NCBI GenBank assembly: GCA_000697335.1
Contig: JNEM01008262.1
Span: forward strand, 1-10,843
Length of the DNA stretch: 10,843 nucleotides
Source of the DNA: Conidiobolus incongruus B7586
Lineage: Eukaryota; Entomophthoromycota; Entomophthoromycetes; Entomophthorales; Conidiobolaceae
Direction: 5' to 3'
Shown piece by piece: positions 8,850-10,843 of this stretch; within the stretch, counting starts at the first letter, position 1, and the number at the start of each line of letters is the position of its first letter. A model generated the notes under the pieces. That model was not told the origin of the DNA. It saw only the letters and a program-made list of their open reading frames with translations, and searched no databases. A program made the position numbers and the translations under genes.

Positions 8850-9595
8850 TAACCCAACCAACATATATAACGACTAACTTTTCAAAATTACCCTTTTTGT
8901 ATATCTTATATAATATAGACTATTTACCCTATTTAGGACTTCTTAATAGATCTAATATCTTCATCTTTACATCATATCTATTTGATCACTTTAATAATTT
9001 AAAAAATACTCCACAGATCATTCTCTTTTTTGATATTATTACAATTTTATCACAAAATTTAGAGTCTAAAAAATATAAATCTAATTCAATATATTATATA
9101 AACTAAAACTCATAAATTAAAATAAAGTTTACATTCAATAAACGAAAAATCAAATAGCTGAAAAATATATTTGAATACTTAATAAAAATAAAACATTTAC
9201 AAAAATCAAGATTTGTAGCTTTACGTAATTTAATAATAAATTTATAAAAAAAAATAGAATTATTTAAAACTACTTAACAAGATAGAAAAAACCAAATCAA
9301 TCATATTGTAAAATATTATTACTTAGTTGATAACTTTTAAATCGAGTAAAGTTATACAAAATCATGTATCAAAATATTCAATAATATTCAATAAATCTAT
9401 GAAATAAAAATCTAATAAATTTGAGTAAATGATTACAAATTCAATATTCATATAAATAATATAAAATAATATCATAATATAAATAACATATAAACCAATC
9501 ATATTTAAAACCATATTTAAATAATATTGATTGACTAAATAAACTAAATTTCATCATAAAAATATAAGATAATAATAATAAATTTAGTATAATTA
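8850..9595. other. AT-rich DNA between convergent PXR1 and ERG7
   Basis: The first 250 nt are C/T-richer on the plus strand and probably include the PXR1 3' UTR. An open stretch at 8897-9106 has no ATG start and no recognisable motif. Farther on are small duplications, AATATTCAAT twice in tandem (9373-9392) and CATATTTAAA twice (9500-9509 and 9512-9521), and otherwise only A/T-rich sequence up to the ERG7 3' end. Confidence 0.55.
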
Positions 9596-10836
9596 TTAGA
9601 TTTCAACATCTCTACCATATTTGTTACCATATCTACCAAGAGCCAAGATAGAGAAGTAAAATTTATAATTAGGATAGGAAATAGCGCAATTATGATTAAA
9701 AACACCCTCAATACTCTGCTGAGGCCATGAACCATCACTGTTTTGATAGTTCATAATACATTTGACACCTCTCTTGATCACTTCTTGATCAGGATAGTCA
9801 GCTGCTAAGAGGGATAGAACACCCCATGAGGTATTGGTAAGCTGAGATTGTTCATTGTGATAGTATTCATGTTGTTCACATGATTTGTAAGATTCACCCC
9901 ATCCACCATCTTCCATCTGTTTGCTAACCAAGAAGTCACAAGCTTTCTTGACAGTTTCAGAGTTTTCGTAGGTATGGCCAAAGGTAGTCAAACTTTCAAC
10001 AGCAAAGAATGTGGCATAGGTAAAGCAGACACCCCAGCTGCCATAGTAGCTACCATCCTCACGTTGGACGCTTTGGATATATTTGACCATCTTCTTTTGG
10101 GCCTCCTTAATTTCATCGGCACGATACATAGGGTATAACTTATTGAAAGTGGTTAATCCAAGTAAAGTAGCAGTAGTACACTCGGGATATCTGTATTCGA
10201 TCATAATATTAGCAAAAACTTCGGCAGGGTTTAACAACTCGTAGTAAGTTCCACCACGAACCAATTCGTAACTAGCAACACCACCATCTTCATTAATCAT
10301 AGATAACAAGATGTCGACAGCATCCTGGAGACGACTTTCATCAATGAGTTTTTGACTGAAGGGTTGCTTTTGGATCATCAGGTGGCCTTTAAGCCTTCAG
10401 CAGTACAGTCGGAAACAACATACCCTTGATCACGAGTACTGAAAGGCCAAGCACCTTGAGTTTGATGACGGTAGTCCTTGGGGTAATGGCGAGAGTTGCA
10501 AGTGATTTGAGTGATATCGATGAACTTGTGGGCATTGTTGATGGATTCGACGTTTTCAGGCAATTCATGAAGACCTGCTTCGATAGCAGCTTGGACAGCA
10601 AACGCAGTGTCCCAAAGTTGAACACCATTGGTACCACACATCATCATACCACGATGAGAAACCCACAAACTATCGGGCACACGGTACAAATGCTGCTTGA
10701 AAGCATGTGAATCTTTTCCATGATGATGATAGACACAGATCAGATTGAGTGCTTGATTGACAGGGGCAATGTCCAAGTAGTCTGTGTTTTCATCTTCCAT
10801 GTCGATCTGTCTCATGGCTGCTTCAATAGCCATTTT
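9596..10836 (-). CDS. ERG7: Lanosterol synthase (oxidosqualene cyclase), C-terminal part, with one frame break
   Basis: Cyclises 2,3-oxidosqualene to lanosterol in the ER/lipid-droplet sterol pathway. About 413 residues are present, the C-terminal 55-60% of a roughly 730-residue enzyme; the rest lies beyond the window. In order: MEDENT, CGTNGVQLWDTAF, and the catalytic-acid motif DCTAE (10410-10396). Then come ELLNPAEVF, QREDGSYYGSWGVCFTY, KQMEDGGWGESY and GSWPQQSIEGVFNHNCAISY, with QW-type repeats. Thr (10632-10630), Gln (10428-10426) and Val (10416-10414) match yeast Thr384, Gln450 and Val454 and mark lanosterol rather than cycloartenol synthase. The frame breaks once after GLKAT, where TGA at 10380-10378 overlaps the ATG of the next frame. 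One missing base explains it, because the protein otherwise continues without a gap (KAT-x-MIQKQ). Confidence 0.9.
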
Positions 10837-10843
10837 CTAATGT
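10837..10843 (-). other. 3' end of an ERG7 intron at the window edge
   Basis: Immediately upstream of the exon (minus strand) the sequence reads ACATTAG|AAAATG. The TAG is an in-frame stop, and the homologous protein must continue far upstream, so this is best read as an intron acceptor. Only seven bases are visible. The ATG at 10833-10831 is then internal and not the start codon. Confidence 0.6.

Noticed and set aside
8897-9106. Open stretch of 69 codons on the plus strand downstream of PXR1
   Set aside because: It has no ATG start, only A/T-driven amino acids (Ile, Asn, Tyr, Leu, Phe) and no recognisable motif. It overlaps the likely PXR1 3' UTR.
10376-10380. Overlapping stop-start (TGATG) between the two cyclase frames as coupled translation of two genes
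   Set aside because: Both frames encode consecutive parts of one enzyme with no gap in the family alignment, and the host is eukaryotic. A one-base frame break is simpler.
10376-10392. Programmed -1 or +1 frameshift in the cyclase
   Set aside because: There is no slippery heptamer. A +1 shift gives the wrong frame, and such frameshifting is not known for this family.
9596-10836. Squalene-hopene or tetrahymanol cyclase instead of an oxidosqualene cyclase
   Set aside because: The catalytic motif is the eukaryotic oxidosqualene form DCTAE and not the bacterial-type DXDD. The surrounding motifs follow lanosterol synthase throughout.
1-10843. Transposons, LTR elements, tRNA or rRNA genes, CRISPR arrays
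   Set aside because: No transposase, reverse transcriptase or integrase motifs, no long terminal repeats, no tRNA-like B boxes and no regular repeat-spacer pattern were found on either strand.

Overview
This is eukaryotic nuclear DNA, most likely from a very AT-rich early-diverging fungus. Four conserved housekeeping genes lie as compact islands in intergenic DNA that is only about 15-20% G+C by eye. Two short GT-AG introns (55 and 51 nt) are visible, each with a CTAAC-type branch site and a TAG acceptor. The fungal assignment rests mainly on the sterol cyclase at the right end. Its diagnostic positions (Thr, Gln and Val) match fungal lanosterol synthase and not the cycloartenol synthase of plants and Dictyostelium. 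A mitochondrial HSP60 with a targeting peptide and a true oxidosqualene cyclase argue for an aerobic fungus. They argue against the anaerobic Neocallimastigomycota, which have similar base composition but are known for a squalene-tetrahymanol cyclase instead. I cannot name the species.

Layout: 1-2640 is AT-rich DNA with no gene that I can support. RPL27 (60S ribosomal protein eL27, plus strand, 2775-3182) is intronless and complete, and is followed by a small structured, more GC-rich 3' region. 3300-4977 is again gene-free. HSP60 (mitochondrial chaperonin, minus strand, 4978-6748) is complete at 571 residues in two exons. Its upstream DNA carries a heat-shock element and two CCAAT boxes. After 1.3 kb comes a PINX1/PXR1-type G-patch protein (plus strand, 8060-8849). 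Its reading frame is broken once in a lysine-rich A/G tract, and its conserved C-terminus lies in a second exon hidden behind an apparent stop. The window ends in the C-terminal part of lanosterol synthase (ERG7, minus strand, 9596-10836), which has one single-base frame break; its 5' exons lie beyond the window.

The neighbours do not form a pathway. They are unrelated housekeeping genes in ribosome structure, ribosome assembly, mitochondrial protein folding and sterol synthesis. RPL27 and HSP60 converge, HSP60 and PXR1 diverge, and PXR1 and ERG7 converge. I see no mobile element, CRISPR array, tRNA, rRNA or novel multi-gene system. The most useful results are the corrected gene models (a hidden PXR1 exon and two one-base frame breaks that look like assembly errors or very recent mutations), the product assignment of the cyclase, and the HSP60 promoter.
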